Source: an uncultured Atopobium sp. (GTDB lineage Bacteria > Actinomycetota > Coriobacteriia > Coriobacteriales > Atopobiaceae). From it: a stretch of DNA of 39,652 bases. The notes under the pieces are model-generated. The model was given only the letters and a program-made list of their open reading frames with translations. It made no database searches and was not told the origin of the DNA. Shown here piece by piece: positions 24,300 to 32,184 of this stretch. Each line of letters starts with the position of its first letter. The first letter of the stretch is position 1. The DNA lies in assembly GCA_900555335.1 (NCBI GenBank), contig USKU01000002.1, forward strand, positions 1-39,652, given 5' to 3'. The position numbers were made by a program, and so were the translations under genes.

Positions 24300-25445
24300 A
24301 TGAGAAGATTACGGAAAATACCTACACAACGCCTTGCGGGAACTGGCAGAGCGCAACTTTCTGGAGCAATGCTTGCAAGCTCATCTGATGAGCTGGGTCT
24401 TGCCCTTAATGACGTTGTGCTTGTTTTTGCTTGCAGCGATAACTTTGTACCGTATTTATCTGTAGCAATTCAGTCCATCATTGAGAACGTTAATCCAGAG
24501 CGTCGTTACGACATCATTGTTTTGACTCGTGACCTCTCTCCTACCAGCATGATTACGCTTACTCGTCAGGCACAGCTTGTTGATAACGTACATGTTGGTT
24601 TCCTGGATGTTGACGCTGCTCTTGGTGATATTGAGCTTCCTCATCATGGTCACTTTAGACCAGAAACTTACTATAGACTGCTTGCTCCCTCGCTGCTTCC
24701 CAACGTTAATAAAGCCATCTATCTTGACTCTGACCTGGTAGTTAATACCGATATTGCAGAGCTTTACGATATTGACGTCACAGGATATTTGGTAGGTGCT
24801 ACGCGTGACGCCGATACTATCGGCCAGATTGATGGTTATGATGCTACCGTTGGCCCCTACCTCAAAAATGAGCTGGGTATGGATGATCCTCACGATTACT
24901 TCCAGGCAGGCGTCATTTTGATGAACCTGGAAGAGATTAGAAAGCAGATTTCTCCTGAGGAGTTTCTGAAGGTCTCAACCATGCGTGCATGGCGCTGGCT
25001 TGATCAAGATGTTCTTAACAGGTTTGTAAACGGCCATTATCTTCGTATTAATATGAAATGGAATTACCTGGTAGACTGGCAATTCCTTCGCCGTGATCAC
25101 ATTGTTGCTCAGGCACCAAAAGATGTGCGAGAAGAATACGAAGAAGCCCGAAAGAATATCTGCATTGCGCATTTTGCAGGACCAGACAACAGGCCTTGGC
25201 TCTATCCAAACTCAGATCTTGCGGGTCTTTTCTGGTTCTATGCTCGCCGCTCCCCTTATCTTGAGGAGCTTCGCTCTCAGCTTGAAGAGTCAAGACGTAC
25301 GGTAAGAGGTCTTTCTCACCGTGTGCAAAGCGGCGTACTTTTCCGCGGCTTGATGCCTTTATTTGATACCGTCTTTCCACCAGGCACCAAGACCCGTACC
25401 CAGCTTATTACGTCATACAACAAACTTGGTGGTGGCAATTTATAA
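24300..25445 (+). CDS. GT8-family glycosyltransferase
   Basis: 381 residues. Sugar-nucleotide-dependent retaining glycosyltransferase of family GT8 (like general-stress and LPS glucosyl/galactosyltransferases). NDVVLVFACSDNFVPYLSVAIQS opens the domain, AIYLDSDLVVNTDI contains the DxD metal motif, DYFQAGVILMNLE and the HFAGPDNRPW C-terminal His motif complete it. The C-terminal 70 residues are a basic/amphipathic helix (ELRSQLEESRRTVRGLSHRV). Start: ATG at 24300, with a weak ribosome site; an alternative ATG at 24369 (preceded by GGAG) would remove 23 residues outside the fold. It likely modifies a surface glycan; acceptor unknown. A bidirectional terminator follows. Confidence 0.88.
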   Translation: MRRLRKIPTQRLAGTGRAQLSGAMLASSSDELGLALNDVVLVFACSDNFVPYLSVAIQSIIENVNPERRYDIIVLTRDLSPTSMITLTRQAQLVDNVHVGFLDVDAALGDIELPHHGHFRPETYYRLLAPSLLPNVNKAIYLDSDLVVNTDIAELYDIDVTGYLVGATRDADTIGQIDGYDATVGPYLKNELGMDDPHDYFQAGVILMNLEEIRKQISPEEFLKVSTMRAWRWLDQDVLNRFVNGHYLRINMKWNYLVDWQFLRRDHIVAQAPKDVREEYEEARKNICIAHFAGPDNRPWLYPNSDLAGLFWFYARRSPYLEELRSQLEESRRTVRGLSHRVQSGVLFRGLMPLFDTVFPPGTKTRTQLITSYNKLGGGNL

Positions 25446-25456
25446 CGAAAAAGAAA

Positions 25457-25490
25457 ACCTCCTATTTCTCGTATCCAAGAAATAGGAGGT
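25457..25490. terminator. Bidirectional terminator between converging genes
   Basis: A 13-bp stem ACCTCCTATTTCT (25457-25469) with its complement (25478-25490). It is followed by AATTCATTTT on the plus strand and TTTTCTTTTT on the minus strand. It serves the GT8 gene and the converging protease-partner gene. Confidence 0.85.
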
Positions 25491-25518
25491 AATTCATTTT
25501 GACTTTCTTGTCATATTA

Positions 25519-26211
25519 CTAATTTACTACGTCAGTTAGTTTTTCTCGGCTATTGAGATTTGCGCTCTGAGCAATTTGGTTAATTCTATTAATCCACTCA
25601 GTATCTTGATTCTGAAACAGTTGATTACGCTGATATTCTTGCATTTCCCCACTCATGGATTGAGAGTATGCCACCTGATCACCAATACACAAATCAATGT
25701 TGTCTGTTTTTACTCTTGTATCAGATGTATTGATTATCTTTAGACATACACAGGTATTACTCTGACTATTTTGCGTTGCAGCATTAAAAATATCGGCATT
25801 CTTAAATTGAATGTGATATGCCTCTGCATTTCCTAACAGCGCATTTATGGCGTGCGGTCCAAGGTCTTGCATCACATAGCCAATAAACTTTCCGTTTGTT
25901 GAAATCATCCAATACACGGAGTTACAAAAAAGCTCTCCGTCTTTTGAATAAACAAATTGAACCGGACCAGAGATTTGCAAGTCTTCAACTTTCAAATCAT
26001 TTAATCCAGACTGGCTTATCCAGACTGAATCTTCCTGCCCTAGCTCAGAACGCCAATTATCAATAAAATACTGAGCAGCATTCCTCCTCATTGCTGGAAT
26101 GCACCACTCATAAAGATGTCCGTGGTAGTTATATTCCACAACACTGTAGAGAACAGAAACAATTACAAGTACCAGCACCACAATTCCTGCAGCTACTTTT
26201 TTGGCTTTCAT
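25519..26211 (-). CDS. Membrane-anchored protein, possible protease partner/inhibitor
   Basis: 230 residues; no named family recognised. Residues about 5-25 form a single signal-anchor (KKVAAGIVVLVLVIVSVLYSVV), so the rest is outside the cell. The segment ISGPVQFVYSKDGE...VYWMISTNGKFIGYVMQ (about 80-117) resembles in order and spacing the prodomain of the adjacent protease (IGNPIPVFAGSNGN...VVYFPLYADERLVGFYVIF). The start overlaps the protease stop by 4 bases (ATGA). Staphopain-staphostatin and SpeB-Spi gene pairs are known precedents for an inhibitor gene next to a secreted cysteine protease, and Spi resembles the SpeB propeptide. A self-protection or chaperone role is inference. Confidence 0.6.
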   Translation of the reverse strand: MKAKKVAAGIVVLVLVIVSVLYSVVEYNYHGHLYEWCIPAMRRNAAQYFIDNWRSELGQEDSVWISQSGLNDLKVEDLQISGPVQFVYSKDGELFCNSVYWMISTNGKFIGYVMQDLGPHAINALLGNAEAYHIQFKNADIFNAATQNSQSNTCVCLKIINTSDTRVKTDNIDLCIGDQVAYSQSMSGEMQEYQRNQLFQNQDTEWINRINQIAQSANLNSREKLTDVVN

Positions 26212-28181
26212 TGTTCCTCCTCATTATTATTATTTACTGGAGTAATGTTTGGTGGAAGACTGATTGAAGCGTGTCCATTACTGTCAAACTTGTATACAAC
26301 TGTGCCAATTCTTGCTTTTGTATTTCGTAACATTGAACCAGCAGGACCGCCAGAAACAGGAATATTCTTATTAGTTCTAAAATAATAACGGCAGTTCAAT
26401 TTTCCAGAATCAAACCAACCTGTATGCATCTTCCCATCTTGATCTAAATAAAAACGATATCCTTCATCATCAATCCAGCCCGTAAGCATTATTCCTGATG
26501 AATTAAAGTAGTACCAATCATTTTTAATTTTGATCCATCCAGTTTGAAAAGCCCCATCATTATATGCATAATACCAATTATTACCTATATACATCCATCC
26601 ATATTCCATAGCACCAGAATTATTAAAATGATAGTACTTACCATTAATCGACTGAACCCCAGTAACCATCCGACCTGAACTATTAAAGTAATACCAGCTT
26701 CCTTTTACCTGCACCCAGCCAGTAGCCATTTTGGCATTTTCATAAAAATAATAATAGTAGCCCTCTATATTTTTCCAGCCAATTTGTGCAGATCCGTCGG
26801 AAGTTAAATAATACCAATCAGAATTATATTGAAGCCATTTATTTGATTGTAATTTGCCATCTTCTCCGAGATAATACCATTTTTCTTTATCATATAGCCA
26901 TCCAGTATGCATTACAGAATTAGAATCGAAATAATAATATACTCCACCTATAGGTAACCAATTCCTAACAGATCTACCTGTAGAATCATGATAGAACCAC
27001 ATATTACCTTCTTGAGACCACCCAGTGAAAAAGTTACCATCCCGATCACATAAATACCAAGTCGCCCCACCATCGTTGCTAACTTTACTATTAAATACGA
27101 TGGTTGAATCCCATTGATATCCATGAGACCACTCATAAAAAGTATATGTTCCATCAATTTGACGATTTACACAAAGGTCTTGATTTGATGCTGAATCTCT
27201 TATAATCAACGCAATAACCTTATTATCCTTTTCGTAATAACCACAAATTACCGCCGCATGTCTAGAATCGATGTGGTTATTTTTTACAGGATTAAAAATC
27301 GAAACAATAGGAATCTCTCGATTAATCCACGCTCTAATCTGATCTTCGCTTATTGTTTTTTCAAGAGGAGTTGCAGTTACTTTGCGCGATGTATTCGGAT
27401 ATATAAAATAATCAGTCACCTTAACCATAGTCTCAAGATTACCAGCTCCAACATCACCTCCAGCAACTAAATACGCTAACTGCAATGGGTCGTAAGGAGC
27501 TCTACCAGTCAAGTATGAACAAGCTGACCACATAGCCGCGGCCCAGCAATTTAAATGTTCCTTTTGATCATAATTTGGAACCCAAAAAAAGTATCGCTTG
27601 GCATCCTCAAGATGATTTTCTAACTGAGTAGTATATGTTTGCTCTTCTGTATTATTAATATAATTAAAGGAATCTGCATCAATAGCATTAAGAAGTATTT
27701 CCTTAAAGGAGTCACTACTGCCTATTGAATCTCCAATAATATAATTTGAGCACTGCCAAATACTTTTTTGAGTGATTAAGCAATCAACACCATCAATATT
27801 ACCAATTCCAATAATACTTTCCATTTCATCAAGATTCTGAAATTCTGATAGATTTGGAATCGAAATAATATTGGAACAAGGTGCTTTTCGAGTGTTGAAT
27901 ATTACATAAAATCCAACTAATCTTTCATCAGCATACAACGGAAAATAAACAACATCTTCAATCTCAAAATTTCCGTTGCTGCCTGCGAAAACAGGAATCG
28001 GATTTCCTATCCTAAAATTATTAATCTCACGAGAAAGCAAAAGTTCTAATTTTTCTTGAACTTCATCTGTTGTTTCTCCAGTTGAATATGTTTCTGCTTG
28101 CGCGGTCGATTTAGAAAAGAATAGAATTAACAGTAAGAATATACTACTGAAAATCAATACGCTAACTTTTTTAAATTTCAT
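26208..28181 (-). CDS. Secreted papain-fold cysteine protease with choline-binding-type repeats
   Basis: 657 residues. Signal peptide at residues 1-29 (hydrophobic core then AQA-E). A prodomain-like region (about 35-190) follows. The catalytic domain (about 195-370) has the oxyanion Gln206, nucleophile Cys212 in LNCWAAAMWSA, His308 in SRHAAVICGYY and Asp329 in IIRDSAS, as in C39-like/C10/staphopain papain folds. Residues about 372-625 hold 11-12 copies of a 20-residue GW...WYY...G wall-binding repeat (CW_binding type), which in other bacteria grip choline on teichoic acids. A short Asn/Glu-rich tail ends it. Probably a surface or secreted protease acting on proteins, precursors or host substrates. 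AT-rich, with a distinct composition. The partner gene overlaps its stop. Confidence 0.85.
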   Translation of the reverse strand: MKFKKVSVLIFSSIFLLLILFFSKSTAQAETYSTGETTDEVQEKLELLLSREINNFRIGNPIPVFAGSNGNFEIEDVVYFPLYADERLVGFYVIFNTRKAPCSNIISIPNLSEFQNLDEMESIIGIGNIDGVDCLITQKSIWQCSNYIIGDSIGSSDSFKEILLNAIDADSFNYINNTEEQTYTTQLENHLEDAKRYFFWVPNYDQKEHLNCWAAAMWSACSYLTGRAPYDPLQLAYLVAGGDVGAGNLETMVKVTDYFIYPNTSRKVTATPLEKTISEDQIRAWINREIPIVSIFNPVKNNHIDSRHAAVICGYYEKDNKVIALIIRDSASNQDLCVNRQIDGTYTFYEWSHGYQWDSTIVFNSKVSNDGGATWYLCDRDGNFFTGWSQEGNMWFYHDSTGRSVRNWLPIGGVYYYFDSNSVMHTGWLYDKEKWYYLGEDGKLQSNKWLQYNSDWYYLTSDGSAQIGWKNIEGYYYYFYENAKMATGWVQVKGSWYYFNSSGRMVTGVQSINGKYYHFNNSGAMEYGWMYIGNNWYYAYNDGAFQTGWIKIKNDWYYFNSSGIMLTGWIDDEGYRFYLDQDGKMHTGWFDSGKLNCRYYFRTNKNIPVSGGPAGSMLRNTKARIGTVVYKFDSNGHASISLPPNITPVNNNNEEEQ

Positions 28182-28362
28182 GATTACCTCCTTAAATTTG
28201 TTTTTATTAGGAAAATATATTTTAATAAGGACGTGTTAGATTGATGTAATTCTTAAACGGTTGTGTATTATCGGTAAATGGAATAATTTTATTTTTTTAT
28301 TTAATATAAATAATATTTATGATTGATTTGCATACTCATTATTACATTTTGGAATAGAAAAA

Positions 28363-28382
28363 CGCACCGCCAAAGCGGTGCG
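28363..28382 (-). terminator. Terminator after clpX
   Basis: An 8-bp stem CGCACCGC (28363-28370) with GCGGTGCG (28375-28382), loop CAAA. On the minus strand it is followed by TTTTTCTATT. Confidence 0.85.
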
Positions 28383-28418
28383 CGCAATAAACAATCAATC
28401 CAATTATTTACTAAGCTA

Positions 28419-29717
28419 CTAACCTTTTTTGCCCCTAATGATTTCTGGAGCATTTTCTCCGCCAACACTTTCTGGAGTAACCACAACCTTAGTGATATCC
28501 AAATCTGATGGCAGATCAAACATGGTCTCTTGTAGCGTAGACTCGCAAATTGCACGAAGACCACGAGCACCGGTGCCACGAGCCAAAGCCTTCTTAGCAA
28601 TCTCTCTGAGTGAATCCTCAGTAAACTCCAGATCTACGCCCTCAAGCTCAAACATACGCTTGTACTGCTTGGTAAGAGCATTCTTTGGATCTGTGAGGAT
28701 ACTCATCAAATCTTCCTCACCAAGCTCACGAGTAGAAGTGATAACAGGAATACGACCCAAAAGCTCTGGAATCATGCCAAACCTGTGCAGGTCCTGAGGC
28801 ATTACCTTGGAGATAAGCTCAGACTCGCCTTCTTTGACATTCTGAGCAACATCAGAGTTAAAGCCAATTCCCTTTTTACCAATACGGTCAGCAACAATCT
28901 TATCCAGGCCAACAAAAGCGCCGCCACAGATGAACAAGATGTTGGTGGTATCAATGTGAATAAGCTCCTGCTGAGGATGCTTGCGGCCTCCTGTTGGAGG
29001 AACACTTGCCACCGTACCCTCAAGAATCTTCAGAAGTGCCTGCTGAACGCCCTCGCCAGAGACATCACGAGTAATAGAGAGGTTCTCGGCCTTACGAGCA
29101 ATCTTATCAATCTCGTCGATGTAGACAATGCCTACCTGAGCGCGCTCAACATCGCCGTCAGCAGCGGTGATGAGCTTAAGCAGGATATTCTCGACATCTT
29201 CACCAACGTAGCCAGCTTCGGTAAGAGTTGTTGCGTCAGCAATAGCAAACGGAACCTCAAGAAAGCGAGCAAGCGTCTGAGCAAGTAAGGTTTTACCAGT
29301 ACCGGTTGGACCCAGCAGCAAGATGTTGGACTTTGCAATCTCAACATCCTCCTGGCCCTCCTGAGGCTCATCGTTACCTGAAAGAATACGACGATAGTGG
29401 TTATACACCGCAACCGACATAGCACGCTTAGCGTCTTCTTGACCCATTACGTACTGAGACAGCTCATCGTAAATCTCATGCGGAGTGGGCAGGTCTTTAA
29501 TAACAGGCTCATCAGAGTGAGTCTCAATCTCTGACTCTTCATCAAAGCCGAGAGACTCATCAATCATATCTGAGCAGGTAGAGACGCACTCATCACAAAT
29601 GCAGACTCCACCAGGACCCTGAATAAGCTTATTTACCTGCGACCTACTCTTTCCGCAGAAAGAACAGTGCATCTCATCTAATCCGCCAAAAGGCGAGAAG
29701 TCCTGGTCTTTAGCCAT
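28419..29717 (-). CDS. clpX: ATP-dependent Clp protease ATP-binding subunit ClpX
   Basis: 432 residues. AAA+ unfoldase that feeds tagged or damaged proteins to ClpP. The N-terminal zinc finger is CSFCGKSRSQV and CICDECV (about 18-45). Walker A is GPTGTGKTLLAQTLA; Walker B is IVYIDEIDKIARK. The pore loop is in EAGYVGEDVEN, and IGF in KKGIGFNSD is the ClpP-docking loop. It follows clpP with a 26-base gap and is likely co-transcribed. Confidence 0.98.
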   Translation of the reverse strand: MAKDQDFSPFGGLDEMHCSFCGKSRSQVNKLIQGPGGVCICDECVSTCSDMIDESLGFDEESEIETHSDEPVIKDLPTPHEIYDELSQYVMGQEDAKRAMSVAVYNHYRRILSGNDEPQEGQEDVEIAKSNILLLGPTGTGKTLLAQTLARFLEVPFAIADATTLTEAGYVGEDVENILLKLITAADGDVERAQVGIVYIDEIDKIARKAENLSITRDVSGEGVQQALLKILEGTVASVPPTGGRKHPQQELIHIDTTNILFICGGAFVGLDKIVADRIGKKGIGFNSDVAQNVKEGESELISKVMPQDLHRFGMIPELLGRIPVITSTRELGEEDLMSILTDPKNALTKQYKRMFELEGVDLEFTEDSLREIAKKALARGTGARGLRAICESTLQETMFDLPSDLDITKVVVTPESVGGENAPEIIRGKKG

Positions 29718-29743
29718 AACTTAAACCCTCAATACAAGTACAA

Positions 29744-30352
29744 TTATTGGTCGTTACGAGAAGAGATAACGCGGTCTACCAGGCCGTAGTCACAAGCCTC
29801 TTGTGCACGAAGATAATTATCGCGCTCGGTGTCTACATTGACCTTCTCGATAGGCTGTCCAGTATAATCCGAAAGCAACTCATTGAGGTGCTGGCGAATC
29901 CACTTTGTCTCATCTGCAATAATCTGGATATCGGTCTGCTGACCCTGAACGCCACTGGATGGCTGGTGAATCATAACCATAGAGTTAGGAAGCGCGAGAC
30001 GCTTACCCTTTGCACCGGCTGCAAGAAGAACAGCGCCCATTGATGCTGCCATACCAACGCAGATGGTAGAAACATCTGGCTTGATGAAATTCATGGTGTC
30101 GAGAATGCCCAGACCTGCATAAACGTCTCCACCAGGAGAGTCAATGTAGAGAGAAATATCCTTGTCTGGGTCCTGGCTCTCAAGGTGCAAAAGCTGTGCA
30201 ATGACCAGGTTTGCAGAATCGCGCGTTACCGGCTCACCCAAGAAAACAATACGATCATTGAGCAGTCTAGAGTAGATGTCATAGCTACGCTCACCACGAG
30301 GAGTCTGCTCAATAACATACGGAATAGTTGGAATGTTTGTTGGATAATGCAT
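29744..30352 (-). CDS. clpP: ATP-dependent Clp protease proteolytic subunit
   Basis: 202 residues, standard length. Serine peptidase of the ClpXP complex. The catalytic Ser is in GMAASMGAVLLAAG, His in MVMIHQPSSG and Asp in TERDNYLRAQ. YIPYVIEQTPRGERSYDIYSRLL is the typical N-terminal axial loop region. AAGGAGG lies just before the ATG at 30352. It is transcribed after a terminator-like hairpin following tig, so it may have its own promoter in the gap. Confidence 0.98.
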   Translation of the reverse strand: MHYPTNIPTIPYVIEQTPRGERSYDIYSRLLNDRIVFLGEPVTRDSANLVIAQLLHLESQDPDKDISLYIDSPGGDVYAGLGILDTMNFIKPDVSTICVGMAASMGAVLLAAGAKGKRLALPNSMVMIHQPSSGVQGQQTDIQIIADETKWIRQHLNELLSDYTGQPIEKVNVDTERDNYLRAQEACDYGLVDRVISSRNDQ

Positions 30353-30382
30353 AATCCTCCTTCAAAGGTCTTTCCTTAGAAA

Positions 30383-30418
30383 CATACCCCGGGAAGCATG
30401 TCTCTAACCCGGGGTATG
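30383..30418 (-). terminator. Strong hairpin between tig and clpP
   Basis: A perfect 11-bp stem CATACCCCGGG (30383-30393) with CCCGGGGTATG (30408-30418). On the minus strand TTTCTAAGG follows, so termination is likely partial, allowing some read-through into clpPX. Confidence 0.7.
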
Positions 30419-30457
30419 AAAAATTCAAAGTAACTGCAACTTTTGGCGCAGTCTTTC

Positions 30458-30470
30458 TGGCGAGAAACCC
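30458..30470 (-). repeat. Exact copy of the GGGTTTCTCGCCA word
   Basis: The plus strand reads TGGCGAGAAACCC, just downstream of the tig stop and before the tig-clpP hairpin. Confidence 0.6.
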
Positions 30471-30483
30471 AACCAGTTGTGGA

Positions 30484-31893
30484 CTACTCAGCGTCCTTCT
30501 CTGCGTCCTCGTCCTTCTTAGCTGCCTTCTTCTTAGCAGGAGCCTTCTTAGCAGGCTTCTTCTCTGCCTTCTGCTCTTCCTTAGCAGCCTCAGCAATCTC
30601 GTCGACAACGGTGACGGTTGCGTTGTCACGCAGCCAATCAAGAGCCTTAGAACGACGGATGGACTCGCGGATTGCAGGAAGACGGCCAGCCTTGCGCCAC
30701 TCCTCAATTGCAGACTCAACGTTAGGAACACCAGCGCGCTCAAACTCTGCGCGGATGTCATCCTCAGTTGCCTCAAGCTTGAGCTCTGCAGCCACTGCGT
30801 CAAGAGCCAGGGACTGACGTGCGCGCTCCTCAGCCTGAACACGAAGATCAGAGATGAAGTCATCAGTCTTGATGCCGCGTGCAGCCAGGAACATGTCAAG
30901 AGTCATACCCTGCTGCTGAAGACCACTCAGGAACTCCTGAGCAATCTCGTTGAAGACCTCGTTCTTGTACTCCTCTGGAACCTCATCAAGCTGAAGACGC
31001 TTGCCTACAGCCTCAACAACGCGATCCTCTTTAAGAGTTGGAAGAGAGTTCTTCTTGTCGGACTCAATCTCAGACTTAACAGCCTCACGGAGTTTCTCGA
31101 CAGTGTCATAACCAAAGGTGGTCTTTGCAAGCTCGTCAGTCAGCTCTGGAGTGACGGACTTCTTGTGAGCAACAACCTTGACGTTGATATCGTAGTTGTG
31201 GGAGTGAACCTCATCGCCGTGAGTGTGGCTGTGAGTCCACTTAACCTCTTTCTCCTCACCTGGCTTCATGCCGATGAGTGCCTCCTCAAGCTCCTTTGGA
31301 GCCTGGGTGCCGTTAAGGGTAAGAACGCGGTCCTCGCCCTCCATGTGGGCAGCGCCCTCAATGTTCTTGATGTCTACACCAATGGTGTCGCCCTCTTTAA
31401 CAGCGCGCTTCTCCTTGGTGTTCTCAAACTTAGCCTGATAAGAAAGAAGCTGCTTGATCTGGTGATCAACCTCAGCCTCAGTTGCCTCATTTGGAGGCAT
31501 GTTGATTGCAGGAGCATCGTAAGAATCAAGCTTAGCCTCAGGACGAACGTTGAAGACTACCTCATAGGAGTAATCCTGACCCTCAACAGGAAGGTCTGCA
31601 TCCTGGTTGTAATCACCACGGCCAACAGGAACAAGGTCAAGCTCCTCAAGAAGCTGTGGCTCTGCTGCGCCGAGAAGATCGTTGGTTGCCTGAGCAAGGA
31701 CTGCCTCGCGGCCAACAATGCCATCAATGACAGGACGAGGTGCACGGCCCTTGCGGAAACCCTGGAAGGAATACTTGTTTGCAATGTCCTTGTAAGCCTG
31801 CTTAATGGCAGCGTCTACCTCTGCAGCAGGAACTGTAACCTTGACGGTGAGTTTCTCGTCAACTGGCTTATCTGCGGTAACGGTGATGTTCAA
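30484..31893 (-). CDS. tig: Trigger factor
   Basis: 469 residues. Ribosome-bound chaperone and peptidyl-prolyl isomerase. The N-terminal ribosome-binding segment is SFQGFRKGRAPR (about 45-56), with the conserved GFRxGxxP signature. An FKBP domain follows (about 160-240), containing an unusual His-rich loop (THSHTHGDEVHSHNYD) that might bind metal. The C-terminal substrate arms are helical. The last 40 residues are a Lys/Ala/Glu-rich tail (EKKPAKKAPAKKKAAKK), not part of the core and seen in some actinobacterial proteins. It stands upstream of clpP-clpX, a common order. Confidence 0.97.
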   Translation of the reverse strand: MNITVTADKPVDEKLTVKVTVPAAEVDAAIKQAYKDIANKYSFQGFRKGRAPRPVIDGIVGREAVLAQATNDLLGAAEPQLLEELDLVPVGRGDYNQDADLPVEGQDYSYEVVFNVRPEAKLDSYDAPAINMPPNEATEAEVDHQIKQLLSYQAKFENTKEKRAVKEGDTIGVDIKNIEGAAHMEGEDRVLTLNGTQAPKELEEALIGMKPGEEKEVKWTHSHTHGDEVHSHNYDINVKVVAHKKSVTPELTDELAKTTFGYDTVEKLREAVKSEIESDKKNSLPTLKEDRVVEAVGKRLQLDEVPEEYKNEVFNEIAQEFLSGLQQQGMTLDMFLAARGIKTDDFISDLRVQAEERARQSLALDAVAAELKLEATEDDIRAEFERAGVPNVESAIEEWRKAGRLPAIRESIRRSKALDWLRDNATVTVVDEIAEAAKEEQKAEKKPAKKAPAKKKAAKKDEDAEKDAE

Positions 31894-31952
31894 CGTTCCT
31901 CCAGTGTCTCGTAAAAAATGCTGGCGTACCAGCTCTTAACCAAATTTCTGCA

Positions 31953-32038
31953 TGGTGCGGGCGGAGGGAATCGAACCCCCACGGACTTAGTCCACTAGAA
32001 CCTAAATCTAGCGCGTCTGCCAGTTCCGCCACGCCCGC
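31953..32038 (-). tRNA. tRNA-Leu (anticodon TAG)
   Basis: The acceptor GCGGGCG pairs with CGCCCGC. CCA is encoded (plus-strand TGG at 31953-31955). The anticodon loop TTTAGGT in a CTAGA/TCTAG stem gives TAG, read as Leu (CUN codons). The long variable arm and GGTTCGATTCC T-loop confirm a class II leucine tRNA. Confidence 0.95.
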
Positions 32039-32123
32039 ATATTTATGCAGCCTTGCAATAATAACAAACTTTTGCGCTCTCCACTAGGAGAACTTCGCAT
32101 TCTAAACACTTCCCTCACGAAAA

Positions 32124-32151
32124 AAGACCGGCCTTTTTCAAGACCGGTCTT
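32124..32151 (-). terminator. Terminator after carB
   Basis: An 8-bp stem AAGACCGG (32124-32131) with CCGGTCTT (32144-32151). On the minus strand a T-run (TTTTTCG) follows. Confidence 0.8.
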
Positions 32152-32184
32152 GTTCAAGTGAATAGCTCATACTCCAAGCACGTT

